Assembly: GCA_015847255.1 (NCBI GenBank)
Contig: JADLZK010002802.1
Coordinates: 1-64,000 of the forward strand
DNA: 64,000 bases
Reading direction: 5' to 3'
Origin: Hyparrhenia diplandra
Lineage: Eukaryota; Streptophyta; Magnoliopsida; Poales; Poaceae
Numbering within the stretch: position 1 is the first letter of the stretch; every line of letters starts with the position of its first letter. Positions 1-11,030 of the stretch are shown here, one piece after another. Both the position numbers and the translations under genes were made by a program. Under the pieces are notes generated by a model. It saw nothing but the letters and a program-made list of their open reading frames with translations, did no database searches and was not told the origin of the DNA.

Positions 1-374
1 GCGGTGAGGTGGTCTAGCTGCGGCGGCGTGCGGCGTTGGTCGAGCTGCACGCTAGGACGGCGCAGCGGAGGCCGGCTGCAGTGTGCAGTGGCGTCAAGCT
101 CGCTGTACTGGCTGCGGAGGTAGAGGTGCGGTGGCGCAGCAGCCAACGTCGAGCTTGCCGGGTTAATTAGCATGTGGTGGCCGAGCTGCGGTGGCGCAGT
201 GGTGTCGGGCTCGCCGGGTCAGACCGCAGAAGCCGAGCTGTGGCGGCGTCGAGCTTGCATATTCTGCTTCGAGCTACGACGGCCATGACGAGTGGCTGTA
301 GTCTGTTACTCTGTGTACGCGAGATGAAGAACAAAGACAAGGACTTAAAGGTTGATGGAGCTCAATCACTGCTA
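1..374. repeat. 5' part of duplicated unit 1
   Basis: GC-rich sequence that is a diverged paralogue of 17,188-17,415 followed by 26,074-26,200. Both share the gtggtctagctgcggcggcg block, the cggccatgacgag block and the tctgtgtacgcgag block. In the second copy a gypsy element splits the unit. It has no supportable gene; open frames here read across repeated GC-rich sequence. The unit probably begins left of the window. Confidence 0.75.
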
Positions 375-1003
375 CGGAAATTCGTTGTAGGACACTCCAA
401 AAATGCATATTTAGAAGGAACACACGACAAACGCGCTCGTTTGCCAAGTACCAATACAATTTTGTGCTCCTTTGCCGTAACACACCGCGTCCATTAAAAC
501 AACATTTTCCAAAGAACCGGGGAGAGAAACTTTCTAAAATGACGACGGATGCCCGTGTGCCCACCTAAATCGCGAGTGTAGGGGAGTGCCCGCCGGCGCG
601 AGCCAGCGCGGGGAGGAGACGCTCGCTGAAAGGGAGGCCGCCCGCGGGCGTGAGCTCCGTGGGGAGGATGCCGCGAGGAGCCCCGTCGGCGCCGCCAGGG
701 GCCCGCACGCCCCCAGGCATCGCGTGCTCGCCGAGGTCGCGAGGGCCGTCACCGGCTCGCCGCTGCCAAGCTCCCCTGCACGCTGGAGGCCGAGGTCGCG
801 AGGGCCGTGAGGCGGAGCCGACAACGACGCCGCCGCGGATAGGAGCCCCCCGTCTCTGGCGGCGTGCGTGGCCCGTAATGGCCCACCCGCCGATCCCCAC
901 CGGTGCGCTGGCGGCGGATCCTGCCCCTCGTCGCCCGGCCCTTCCCTTGCTCCGTGCCCCTCCCCGCCCGGCTGGATCCATCCGACAAGGATGATCCATC
1001 CGC

Positions 1004-1335
1004 GGTCAAATTACCCCCTAAAGCAGTTTTGAAAAATCATAGAAAATCATATAAAAATCATAAAATGGAAAATAAAATTGTGCTAGACTCTAAATGAGTA
1101 GACCTACGCAATGAACAAATAATATGGTATGCTTTAGTACATTTTTTTTTGTTGTAGCTTTAGATTTATGCTTTTCCTTGTAGTTGTAAAAAAAAAAATG
1201 TACTAAAGTATAACATATTATATGTTCATTGCGTAGATCTACTCATTTAGACTCTAGCACAATTTTATTTTTCATTTTATGATTTTTCTATGATTTTCTA
1301 TGATTTTTCAAAACTGCTTTAGGGGTAATTTGACC
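1004..1335. repeat. 332-bp hairpin (foldback/MITE-like)
   Basis: The two arms (about 1004-1150 and 1196-1335) are near-perfect inverted repeats ending in GGTCAAATTACCCC and GGGGTAATTTGACC. They are separated by a short T-rich loop region. The transcript would fold into one long duplex. No clear target duplication is visible. Superfamily is not resolved. Confidence 0.75.
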
Positions 1336-1336
1336 G

Positions 1337-1432
1337 GTTTTTCAAAGTTCGGGGGTGATTTAGACCATTTCAAAGGTCGGGGGTGATTTAGACCACCTCC
1401 CAAAGGTGGGGGGTGTGATTTAGACTTTTTCC
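1337..1432. repeat. Short tandem repeat, about 30-bp unit
   Basis: Three degenerate copies of a unit containing TTCAAAGKTCGGGGGTGATTT followed by agacca. It directly abuts the right arm of the hairpin and may be part of the same element. Confidence 0.55.
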
Positions 1433-2261
1433 AAATTTGTAATGGTACTCAGCAAACGAGCACGTTTATGGGTGCCAGCTAAATATGCATTTTTGCAATG
1501 TCCTACAGCGAATTTCCCCTCACTTTTATTAGTTGTGTAGTTGTTCCCAATCCGATTTACTGCTAGAGATCCTTTATTGTTGTCTAACACAACTCTTGCA
1601 TGTAATTTTCTCACTCTCTCGATCTCTTTCTTCCAATTGCTCTCCCTGTAGTCTCTTCATGGTATGTCAGGTTAACTTTATGTATTGTGCTACTTTGTTT
1701 CGATTTATATAGCAGGTGGGGATCTTCCCCGGTATTGTTAAAAAAAATATCGATCAGATGCACTACCAGGCCAGACTGGTGGATATGATGATGAATCCGA
1801 CTTATAAGAAATGTTGGGAGAAAAAGGAAAGTATCCCCCTCCAATCCTCCGTCGGGGGCGGGGATATCGATGTGTACGTACGTTAATTTCAATTATACCC
1901 TCTCCAATGGACGATCCTTTGTTTTGGAGCAAATATAAGCCTTGTCCTCCTGGACTTTGGATCAATCTTTATATAAGCCTGACTTGTCGAACGCAATGAT
2001 CCAAGCAAATTTGTCTCTACTCGATCGCTTTCATCTTCATCAGTGTATAAACATGCTCTAAAAAACAATTAATGGCAGCTTGATCGTGAAGAATCTCCCT
2101 GCAGGACCGCTGCTGTCGTCATTTTACTTGGATTATTCTCCTACTGTTTACCGCCGCATGCAGAAACACAACAGGTTATAGTCCTTGTGTTTGCCGCCGC
2201 ATGCAGAAGTACAACCGATGGGTCTGCCCATTGGGTACTTGTATTTTTTTGGTTAAGAGAG

Positions 2262-2269
2262 TATAAATA
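2262..2269 (+). promoter_or_regulatory. TATA box of DEFL1
   Basis: TATAAATA lies 66 bp upstream of the DEFL1 start codon. The same box is at 26,924-26,931 before DEFL2, and a TATATATA variant is at about 54,391 before DEFL3. The segment 1540-2334 is conserved in all units as the 5' flank, including the aacgtactaacttccaccagat block just before the ATG, which suggests a common promoter and 5' UTR. Confidence 0.7.
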
Positions 2270-2334
2270 TGCTCCCTATCAGTCTTCTTCCTTCAACGTA
2301 CTAACTTCCACCAGATAAGACGATCCAAGCAATA

Positions 2335-3569
2335 ATGGCGCCTTCACGAATGAACCTCTCAATCGTCCTCCTGCTCATCGTCTTCCTCCTACCCGTTGTC
2401 GTCATGGCAGCTCGTGGTATGTGTGCCTGATCGAACTACATGCATGTTGCAAGGAAAAATTATGAAATTTGAGCCGTTATTCGCGTCCCACCAGAAATAT
2501 GACCCGGAATTCGTATGCCTTATAAAATACGACCCATGTCGCACAAACTGTTATGAAATCTCATCTTTTTTATGGGGAATGCCAACGCCGAGCACACATT
2601 CATCCCATTGAAACCTGGGCCCTACTGGTCAACTTCGTCTCCTACCTCATATCCGTGTTGACGAAGCTGCTCAGGGGCGCTGGGCTCAAGGCCTCGCTGC
2701 TGCCCCTTGCCGCTTGGGCCGGGCGAGCGCAGCTGGCCGCTGCCGCTGGCTGCCGTAGTGCTGTGATGCGGTGCTGCTAGCATGGCAAGCTAGCAAGGCA
2801 TCAATTCATTTCGAACAAATCCGTTCTGGCTCAGCACAGTGAGCTCCCTTCCTTGCCAGCTCCCTTTTTTGCTCTCTCTCTTGCCTGGCTGAGCACAGTG
2901 AGCTCTCCTCTCTTCGTCCATCCTAGAAAACAAGTGCTAGTGTATGACGGTGAGGCCCTATTGTGTGAGGATGGGGACGAAGCTGACAAGTAGGGCTGAG
3001 GTGTCAATGGGAGGAAGGAGTGAGTACAGAGCTAGGCAGGGGCAGTACTGACGCCGAGCACACGTCGTCAAAAATGATTAGATTCAATAGTTCATAAGGC
3101 ATGCGAATTCTGGGTCATATTTCTATCATCACGCGAATAACGTGTCAAATTTGATAATTTCTATGTTGCAAGTGGTGGGGATGTCCATCATTAATTAATT
3201 TCTTAATCTTTTTAAAAATACGTTTTGCTGAGGTGGATTGTTTGTCGAGAGTCAGCAAAAACACTCAGCAATGTCCTCTTTGCCGTCCAAATTTTTCTGT
3301 AGTGTTGTTGTTTGATGCGCTTTAATTATTGGACATTAATTAATTTGTTGCATAAATTGAATGTGATCCATATGCATATGCATGCAGAGTTATCGCCGGC
3401 GTCTGCTGCTGGGATAGATGTACTTGATTGCCCTGCGCACCCGAGCGCCAATTTTAAAGGACCATGCGTCGCTGCCGGCGACAAATGCGACCATACGTGC
3501 ACAACTGAAAGCAGCTCCAACATTCTCGGCTTTTGTTACTTCTTCAAATGCTATTGCTGCACTTGGTAG
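2335..3569 (+). CDS. Defensin-like (CS-alpha-beta) secreted peptide, DEFL1, two exons
   Basis: Exons are 2335-2416 and 3388-3569, joined in phase 1 by a GTATGT...TGCAG intron, giving 87 residues. Residues 1 to about 26 are a hydrophobic signal peptide (MAPSRMNLSIVLLLIVFLLP...). The mature part has eight cysteines, including the CDHTC (CxxxC), GFC (GxC) and CYC (CxC) hallmarks of plant defensins. The intron after the signal peptide is the usual position for this family. Oddity: the last two cysteines are adjacent (CYCC), where the canonical spacing has one to six residues between them. Against DEFL2 and DEFL3, a small deletion has removed the residues between them and shifted the frame, so the protein stops at ...CYCCTW and lacks the Ser-rich tail. 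Defensins usually disulfide-fold and act outside the cell against microbes or as signals; that role is inferred. It is the only copy here with an open spliced frame. Confidence 0.75.
2454..3162. mobile_element. MULE-like insertion in DEFL1 intron
   Basis: Inverted ends of about 60 bp share GTTATTCGCG, AATATGACCC and GAATTCG blocks. The flanks carry a perfect 10-bp repeat ATGTTGCAAG (2444-2453 and 3163-3172). DEFL3 has this sequence once (54,636-54,645) with nothing between, i.e. an empty site. A GC-rich interior (2640-2780) may be captured sequence. No transposase. The same insertion is present in DEFL2. Confidence 0.8.
3232..3306 (-). mobile_element. CACTA terminus remnant in DEFL1 intron
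   Basis: On the minus strand it reads CACTACAGAAAAATTTGG followed by GAGTGTTTTTG-type subterminal motifs, the layout of a CACTA end. The same remnant is in DEFL2 (about 27,931-28,009) and DEFL3 (about 54,700-54,808), so it predates the duplications. No partner end was found. Confidence 0.5.
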
Positions 3570-3710
3570 CTCTCAGATCCCAGCTGCATGCCTGCCTCAG
3601 TTATGATTCTATATATCCTGCCCCGTGCCCTCGTGTAAAAATAATATATAGCATGTATGATGCACGCTCGGTGGTACTGGATGCTTATATATCGTACTTA
3701 TGTTGTAACA

Positions 3711-3716
3711 AATAAA
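3711..3716 (+). terminator. Poly(A) signal of DEFL1
   Basis: AATAAA lies 142 bp past the stop codon in a block conserved in all three units. It is AATGAA in DEFL2 (near 28,477) and AATAAA at about 59,754 for DEFL3, where a 4-kb element now separates it from the gene. Confidence 0.55.
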
Positions 3717-6700
3717 ATTGTTGTGGACTTGCTTGTGCGCAACAAAATAAATTTGGATTTTCGGGAAAACACGCGCATCCTGTCAACCAGTTTCCTAAAA
3801 CCGGATCCGACGTCTTCAATCAAGTAAAAATAGTATTTCAGCATTTCGTACCTCACTTGAGCCGAGCGGAGCCAGGGGGTCAATCTATTGAGAAAAAGCA
3901 TATAATAATTGACTTGTGGTTCCTGTCCATGTTCTATGAATTTTACAATGAGAATCTAGACCTTTTTAGTCTTAATTTCGGAATTATCTCTCTTATCCCT
4001 AAAACTCAGAATGCTACTACTATTCAGCAATACTAGTCCATCAACCCGTGCTCGCATGGGTTAGAATCAAGATTCGTTAGTGTTTTTTGTTTATTCTCTA
4101 ATAAAATTAGAGGTACTTCAAATTGTATGTCATTTGATTTTTTGGACACGAAGTTTGACCACTCATCTGATTTAAAAATTTATAAAAAAATATCATTTCT
4201 TTTGTGGTGGCTTCCTTTGTTAATATAAATAAAAGTTCTTCAAGACTGACCTAAATTTGACTATGTTTGCCCAAATGTTTTGAATAACTTGAGTGATCAA
4301 ACTTGAGAGATAAAAAAAAAAGTCAAACGACTTACAATTTGAGATCAAGCACTCTATAGTCTCTTTCCAATTTTGATAGACTTATATTTAATTAATTAAC
4401 TAAATGTTTTTATCTACAACCATAGTTTTAATTTTGCATGTCACCTCTGTATAACTTTAGTATGCATTTGGTTGAAACAACGGCAGCTTAGCTTAAACTA
4501 CAATGACTGTTGTTGCTACCCACAACTTGACATAATGTATTTAATCATTTAATCTTATTAATCCTACAATTTTTTATTCCCAAATAAAGTTGAAACTCTT
4601 GATCTTAATTATAATATCTATAATGAACTTGCTTTTGTACTGTCTATAAATAAGATTTTTTTTTGTCATAAATTACACTCATAAGTACTAATCATTTTTA
4701 ACTTGCATCACATCACATAAGATCAATGCTAGAGCTTGAAATTTGAAATATATATAGGATAGGATGGGGCAACAGTTCTAATATCAAGAAGATATGTAAA
4801 TTTAAATTCCTTTATTGTTTCTATAAAGGCATTAAGTTCCTTGCTATACACTGTTTACAATGTTGTGGCAACATATAGAAACTATATAAATACTGAAGCC
4901 CTTCAATTATTGAAACCTTATTCTCCCTTTAGTTCTAGTAAAGGATAAGTACATTTTTAATTATGTGATTACATTAGTTCCTAGAAAGTGCTCACAAACT
5001 ATGTGATTTGGCATAACAAAATATGAATCATAATCATAAGAACAAAAATAAATTATTAGCATCTACAAAGAACAAAAGTTGGGAGTTGGGACATATATAG
5101 ATCTAAATAAAAATGTAAATTGTTGACTTACATATCGATGAATTGCTCAGCATGAACATCTAAAAATAGTACAAACAACATTAAGCACACATGGCTAGTT
5201 TCTTTTGTTGCGTTAGTAGAAACATGTCGCACTTCATGGATTAAAAAAACACCTAAGAAATTGAGTGTTGTATTGTAACTTTGACTACAATATAAAAGTC
5301 TCATTTTGAGGATTCATTTGAGACTCATTTTGTGTATCTTTGGCTAGAGGGAACTATGGAATATAGGATATCTATATTTGGAAATCCAATAAATGAGGTT
5401 CTTAGAGGCAAATTTTGTCACTGAAATCTCCATTCCTATAAGACCAGATTGGTCATGTGCATGTGGTAGTACTCAATTTGTTTTGATATTTTTCAATATA
5501 CAAATCTTTAATTTGCCAATGTTTGTTAGTATTCTTTTTTATAAACATCTAGTGTCTCATGTCATACCATGTCCCTTCATAATCTAGTAGAGAAAACAAC
5601 AAAACAATAACCACATATTTTTGTGGGATTTTTGTAAAGTGGTTTAAATAATTCATGTTGTTGTGACTGGAAGCCACTACTAACATATATGATTATTATA
5701 TCCATGTGTCCTCCTAAAATTAAGCCAAAAAGGATGATTAGATCCCCTCACAACCAGGAGCACTTCTAAATCTAACTTAACCCTCATAGGGTGCATCCTC
5801 ACAAAAATTCTCCCATCAATATTTATGTTCTCCAAGATTCCTTGATCTCAAATAACATAAATGGTGGACTGTTGTCAACCCAAATTGAATGCACACAAAG
5901 GAAGATTTAGGATATCACTACATTTAGTATGTTGATGGTGAATCTATTGGATGTTGATTTTTATTGCTTGCCCTATCTAGAAAATCATGGTTTTGTCTAC
6001 ATATTTTATTTGGGCTGCTTGTTGTGCCTCCATAGTATCATGATTGAAGGTATTGACAATGGAACAATTGGCTTCCTTTTCAAAAGTGCACACATATCAT
6101 GGTTCCTGGTAGATCCCTTATTTCAATCTTAACTTGTACCTCTTTGGGTTTTTCTTTTGTTAGAAATTCAAACACAAATAGTATAATATGAGTACAAATT
6201 AATAAGTCAGTTATCGTGGTTTAGCTTCAGCTTTCTTCTACATTTACTTCAATAGTAGTGATCAATTTATTTTTTAAGTGGATTCTTGCAATCATCACTA
6301 CATGAGATATAGTATCATCCAAATGTTGTACTTGTTGCCTTGACACTAAATAGTTTTCTCATAAGTATGTGTATATCATTCATTTGTATGAAAGTTTTTT
6401 CAAAAGTAGTGCATATTGGTCAAACTGATGCTTACCTGATATGATTTTCTAACAAAATCAAATTCAATTGTTCTTTAGTAATAATGCGTTGATTTGGCTC
6501 TCCAACCATTTGTTGTAGTGGTCATCAATACGTCTCTCTTATATATAAGATCATCACTGGAATATTTTTTTATATAAAAAGAATTATGTAAAATTGGTGG
6601 TGAACATATTAAAATATAATAAATAACATTATGAATTTTCTGTACCTATTTTGTGCTTGGTCTAACTATTGTAGGTACATATACGCACTTAGAGGAGGTG

Positions 6701-6742
6701 CACATCTAATCTAATCTGATCCAAATAAAGATGCGTACCTGT

Positions 6743-6934
6743 TTAACTTGCTTGACCAAAGGAACATAAGGGGGCATTCCCTTCACGCACGCTCCTGATC
6801 AGTACTACTTCGCAGGAACACCTAGATTTCTCCTGCATGTCGAGGATGGTCTCTATTGCCTGCCCGCACACTCTCCATTGCTCATCTCGATGCATCTCTA
6901 GCCGCCTCAGTACCTTTGGTGATGGAAACAACAT
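6743..6934 (-). other. Possible captured exon inside the Helitron
   Basis: A 63-codon open frame on the minus strand in otherwise AT-rich, stop-rich DNA. Its composition is protein-like (contains RRLEMHRDEQWRVCGQAIET and a CSCEVVLIRS stretch), so it may be a host exon picked up by the Helitron. The family is not recognised. It could also be chance. Confidence 0.3.
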
Positions 6935-8036
6935 TGTAGACGGCGGAATCGAGATAGATTAAATGGGTTACCGTGTGCATAAGGGTTAATATTATTATAT
7001 TGTTAAATGGAAGAGGTGGGTAATTCACGAATAGATATAAGGGGAAATTTTAAGTTTTTTAACAATATAATGCCAACGGTGGAGAAATATGTAGGGAATT
7101 TAATAAATCTAATGGTTACGGTTGATCGAGACCTACCAATTGATGGCTTGATCTTTCTAATTTTTGTGAGAATTTCTATTATATCTTTTTTCTTAGAGCT
7201 TCTAGTAAGAATTCAAGTGGAGCGCCTTTGGAGCCTCCAATTAGTAATTGATAACCCATGGACGATTCCCTAAATTTTCAGCATCTGAACAAAAAATTGC
7301 AAGTCTTGGTCAGCAAGGATTATATTGAGACTTATATATATTCAACATAATTCAACGGTCTTGCTTTTATTTTTCACTATTTGTTCCTTGCTCTAATATA
7401 ATCTCACCTGAAGTTGTACTAACCATGCCAAAACAATATGTAAATTAGTGTTCAGAGAAGACAAAATAAATTGTAATTATGGGATGACCAAATTTAGTAT
7501 ATCCTAGAGAGAAATCAAATTGTAATTATGGGATACCAAGATGGCCCACACCTGTAGTCTTCATATCAATAGGTGTGCTAGTGCCATGGACGCCGGAGGT
7601 CATGGGATTGGTGGTTTGCGTGTTCCCAGCTGTCTTGCGTATCGGCTGCCCGTCTTGCACGTTGGCAAATGCAACATGGATGCATACTTGTACGGTGAGT
7701 GTACTCGTGTGCCTCGGTCCGGTGCTCAAACGGCTTTGGGTCCGCAGGTGAACAGATCTGAGGACCACGCCGACATGCTGGCTGCTATATTCACGTCACG
7801 AACCCAAGGGCACGGCTGACACCGGCAAGCCTGTGTCTACCGGCGATGGTCTTGTCATCTCGAGCATCTTGGCTAGAATTGTGACACGGCCAACGTGGGT
7901 ACTGCTGTGCAAGGAGAAGATAATAATTAGATTAGTTTTCTCACCCATAATGGACGATGACAGCCATCACTCTTTCTTGATCCCTTCTCCTTGTCCATAT
8001 GGTCCTTCTTGCCTTCTTGGTCATGGCTGCTGGCCC

Positions 8037-8127
8037 CGATGCAGATCAGCTGCGAGGCGCCGCCAGGGCAGGATTAGCTGATATGCAGATCAGCTGCGAG
8101 GCGCCGCCAGGGCAGGATTAGCTGATA
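8037..8127. repeat. 45-bp tandem duplication
   Basis: Two consecutive identical copies of a 45-bp unit beginning at about gcagatcagctgcgaggcgc. They lie inside the Helitron at the right edge of a GC-rich island (7540-8130) that differs from the AT-rich surroundings and may be captured DNA. Confidence 0.7.
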
Positions 8128-8187
8128 TGCAGCAGCAGATGCACGGCCTAGGCCTCGGAAGAGTTTGGACGATAGTAGGGAAATAAT

Positions 8188-9001
8188 ATGTTCATTATCT
8201 TTTCTTTGTACGTAAGCATTGGAACAAATATATTAATTATCTTTTGTTTGTACGTAGGCATTGGAACAATGGATTCATCTTTTTCTTCTTCTTTTTTCTA
8301 TAAATATATTAAATGGCAAAGTGGGTAATTTTTTTGAAAATCAAACAGATCTAATCTAACGGTTAAAGATCGTCAAACCTATAGATTTAATGGCCGGATG
8401 CTTCGATTAATGTGAGAATTTCTAGTATTTATCTTTTTTACTAGCGCATCTGGTAAGAATTAACGTGGAGGCTTCATTGGAGCCTCCAATTAGTAATAGC
8501 AAAGTGGGTAATTTTTTGAAAATCAAACAGATCTAATCTAACGGTTAAAGATCGTCAAACCTATAGATTTAATGGCCGGATGCTTACGATTAATGTGAGA
8601 ATTTCTAGTATTTATCTTTTTTTCCTAGCGCATCCGGTAAGAATTAACGTGGAGGCTTCATTGGAGCCTCCAATTAGTAATAGTAAGATATGTTCATTAT
8701 CTTTTCTTTGTACGTAAGCATTGGAACAAATATATTAATTATCTTTTGTTTGTACGTAGGCATTGGAACAATGGATTCATCTTTTTCTTCTTCTTTTTTT
8801 CTATAAATATATTAAATGGCAAAGTGGGTAATTTTTTGAAAATCAAACAGATCTAATCTAAGGGTTAAAGATCGTCAAACCTATAGATTTAATGGCGGAT
8901 GCTTCGATTAATGTGAGAATTTCTAGTATTTATCTTTTTTTAGCGCATCGGTAGAATTAACGTGGAGGCTTCATTAGAGCCTCCAATTACTAATAGTAAG
9001 A
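8188..9001 (-). repeat. Triplicated Helitron 5' end
   Basis: The segment running from the gtacgtaagcattggaac block to TGGAGCCTCCAATTAGTAAT occurs in full or part at about 8188-8500, 8500-8690 and 8690-9001. A more diverged version lies at about 7010-7245. Each ends with the same ACGTGGAGGC...GCCTCCAAT hairpin and TAGTAAT, that is, the element's 5' terminus. The copies differ by a few substitutions and indels. Confidence 0.75.
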
Positions 9002-11030
9002 TAGACCAATTTGTGTCCTTAATGTTAGTTTCAAAATTTTTTCTGAAAGTGGGAACTAACAGATCGAATAAAGTAGCTAAGGCAGGTTGTGAGTCCGACT
9101 CGGACTACTTTCATGCCGGTAGGAATATCATGGAAGGAGTAGTTATTCTACATAAAACTATCCATGAATTACATACCAAAAAAAGGAATGGAGTCATTTT
9201 CAAAATTGATTTTGAAAAGGCCTATGACAAAAGTTAAATGGTCCTTAAATGACGGCAAACACTACGCATGAAGGGTTTTTCCTCCAAATGGTGTAGATGG
9301 GTCCATAACATGGTCACAGGTGGAAGTGTAGGGGTAAAAGTTAATGACGACATTGGCCCTTACTTTCAGACAAACGGGGACTTAGACGGGGTGATCCCTT
9401 GTCGCCTATCTTGTTTAACATCGTTCTTTGACATGCTAGCTCTTCTTATTAATGGAGCAAAAGCGATGGTCAAATAAGAGGGTTATCCCACACCCGATTG
9501 ATGATGGCTTATCTATTTTTACAATATGCAGATGATACCATCATCTTTTTAGATCATGACCCGAACAAGCAAAAAATTTGAAACTTTTGCTCTGTGTTTT
9601 TGAACAACTCTCGGGGCACAAGATCAATTTCCATAAAAGCGAAATCTTTTGTTATGGTGTCTGCCAAAGAGATGGAAAATTATTATACAACACTCTTTGG
9701 TTGTAAGGCTGGGGTCTATCCTTTTAGATATTTTGGTATCCCAATGCACCATAGACAACTTCTAAATTCCGAATGGAACAAAGTGGAGGAACGCTTCGAA
9801 CAAAAACTTTCTTCTTTGGAAAGCTAAGTATACGTCCTATGGGGGAAGGCGGTATTACTAAATTCAGTATTAAGCGACCTCCCAATGTTCATGATGTCCT
9901 TTTTGAGATTCCAAAAGGAGTCCTCAAGAATCTTGACAAATTCAGATCAAGATTTTTCGGCAAGGTTCTGGGGTAGACATAAATATAGACTTGCTAAATG
10001 GGATATTTTATGCCGCCCCAAGGATCAAAGGTGGTCTTGGAATTCTTGATTTGCAGATTCAAAACAAATGTTTATTAGCCAAATGGATTGTTAATCTTAT
10101 AAATACGAGATGCTTTGTGGCAATCTTTGCTCGGGAATAAATATTTGCATTCAAGTCTCTAACCCAAGTATCGACCAAACCAAATGACTCTCATTTTTGG
10201 AGGCCTCATGCATATCAAAGATGAGGTGCTTGCTAGAGGCTTGTTTTATGATAAAAAAGATGGAACCATGACAAGGTTACGGGATGATACTCGGTTAGGT
10301 GATAAGCCTCTCAAACTTAGATACCCGAGCTTATATAATATAGCTAGGGATCGTCATGCAACTTGATTTCTAAAGTTATGTCCTCAAACCCCCTCAATGT
10401 TTCTTTTAGGAGAGCTTTGGTGGATAATAACCTATTGGATTGGCTTAGCCTTGTAGCACAGACCTCTAATGTGAATCTGGTGGATGGAAAAAGACTATTT
10501 TAAATGGCTCTTATCCAAGTCTTGAGTTTTCTCGTCCGGTCTATGTATCTTGATGCTATAGATACAAATCCACCATTCCAACATAGGAGGGTCGGAAATG
10601 GAAAATACCTCTAAAAATAAAAATCTTCCTACGGTTTGTCCAAAAGGTGTCATTTTGACAAAAAGACAATGCGGCTAGGAAAAGCGGATGGGGAGTCGAA
10701 ATGCGAATCTTTGTAATTCGAATGAGACGATTAAACATCTCTTTTTTGACTCGCCCATTTGCCAAGATGATTTGGAGGATTATTTTCTATGCTACTAATC
10801 TAACACAACCCGTTTACGTAAACCATATGTTTGGTATTTGGCTCATTAACCAGCATAAGCGAGGCTAAGTCTCGATTTGGGTTGGGGTGGCTGCTCTTTT
10901 TCTCGGCGATCCGGAGGTGTCGTAAAGACATTATTTTTAAAAAATTGAAATCTAACTCTATTATGCAAGGTTATCTTCGAGGGGAGCTTATTGGCTACGT
11001 TCACAGGCCGATTGCAGCGTCTTGAGCAAA
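9002..11030 (+). pseudogene. LINE ORF2 remnant (reverse transcriptase, zf-RVT)
   Basis: Fragments in shifting frames follow the plant L1 reverse-transcriptase order. The GRNIMEGVVILH and KIDFEKAYDK motifs lie at about 9118-9235. The GGSVGVKVNDDIGPYFQT block is at about 9318-9372. The LQYADDTIIF catalytic motif is encoded at about 9517-9546 (tatgcagatgatacc). The PFRYFGIPMHHR block is at about 9720-9755. A zinc-binding RVT-type tail, with NETIKHLFFDSP, is at about 10,715-10,755. Many stops and frameshifts make it non-functional. It continues the short frame at 3922-4032 left of the Helitron. Confidence 0.85.

Larger units (their letters stand above)
375..1519. mobile_element. Pack-MULE-like DNA transposon with long TIRs
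   Basis: The ends form inverted repeats of about 85 bp: CGGAAATTCGTTGTAGGACA on the left matches the reverse complement of 1437-1519. The match continues through the AAAAATGCATATTTAG and CGCTCGTTTGC blocks. Flanking 9-mers TCACTGCTA (366-374) and TCACTTTTA (1520-1528) agree at 7 of 9 positions, the duplication length of Mutator-like elements. The paralogous unit near 26,190 lacks the insert. The interior (about 550-1000) is very GC-rich, as expected of captured gene sequence, but no protein family is recognisable and no transposase is present. A second hairpin element is nested at 1004-1335. Confidence 0.7.
4033..9001 (-). mobile_element. Non-autonomous Helitron inserted in the LINE
   Basis: On the minus strand the element begins TCTTACTATTAG... 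(9001 leftwards) and ends in CTAG (4036-4033). A hairpin lies 6 nt before the CTAG, with arms AACCCGTGC and GCATGGGTT. This fits the grass Helitron 3' consensus. It lies exactly between A (4032) and T (9002) with no target duplication, as Helitrons do. Removing it restores the LINE frame across the junction (IQQYRPICVLNVSFKIF). No Rep/helicase frame is visible in the AT-rich 5 kb, so it is non-autonomous. Confidence 0.88.

Noticed and set aside
565..999. 144-codon open frame on the minus strand
   Set aside because: Overlaps equally long frames on both strands in extreme GC sequence within a Pack-MULE; no domain. Treated as captured or non-coding DNA.
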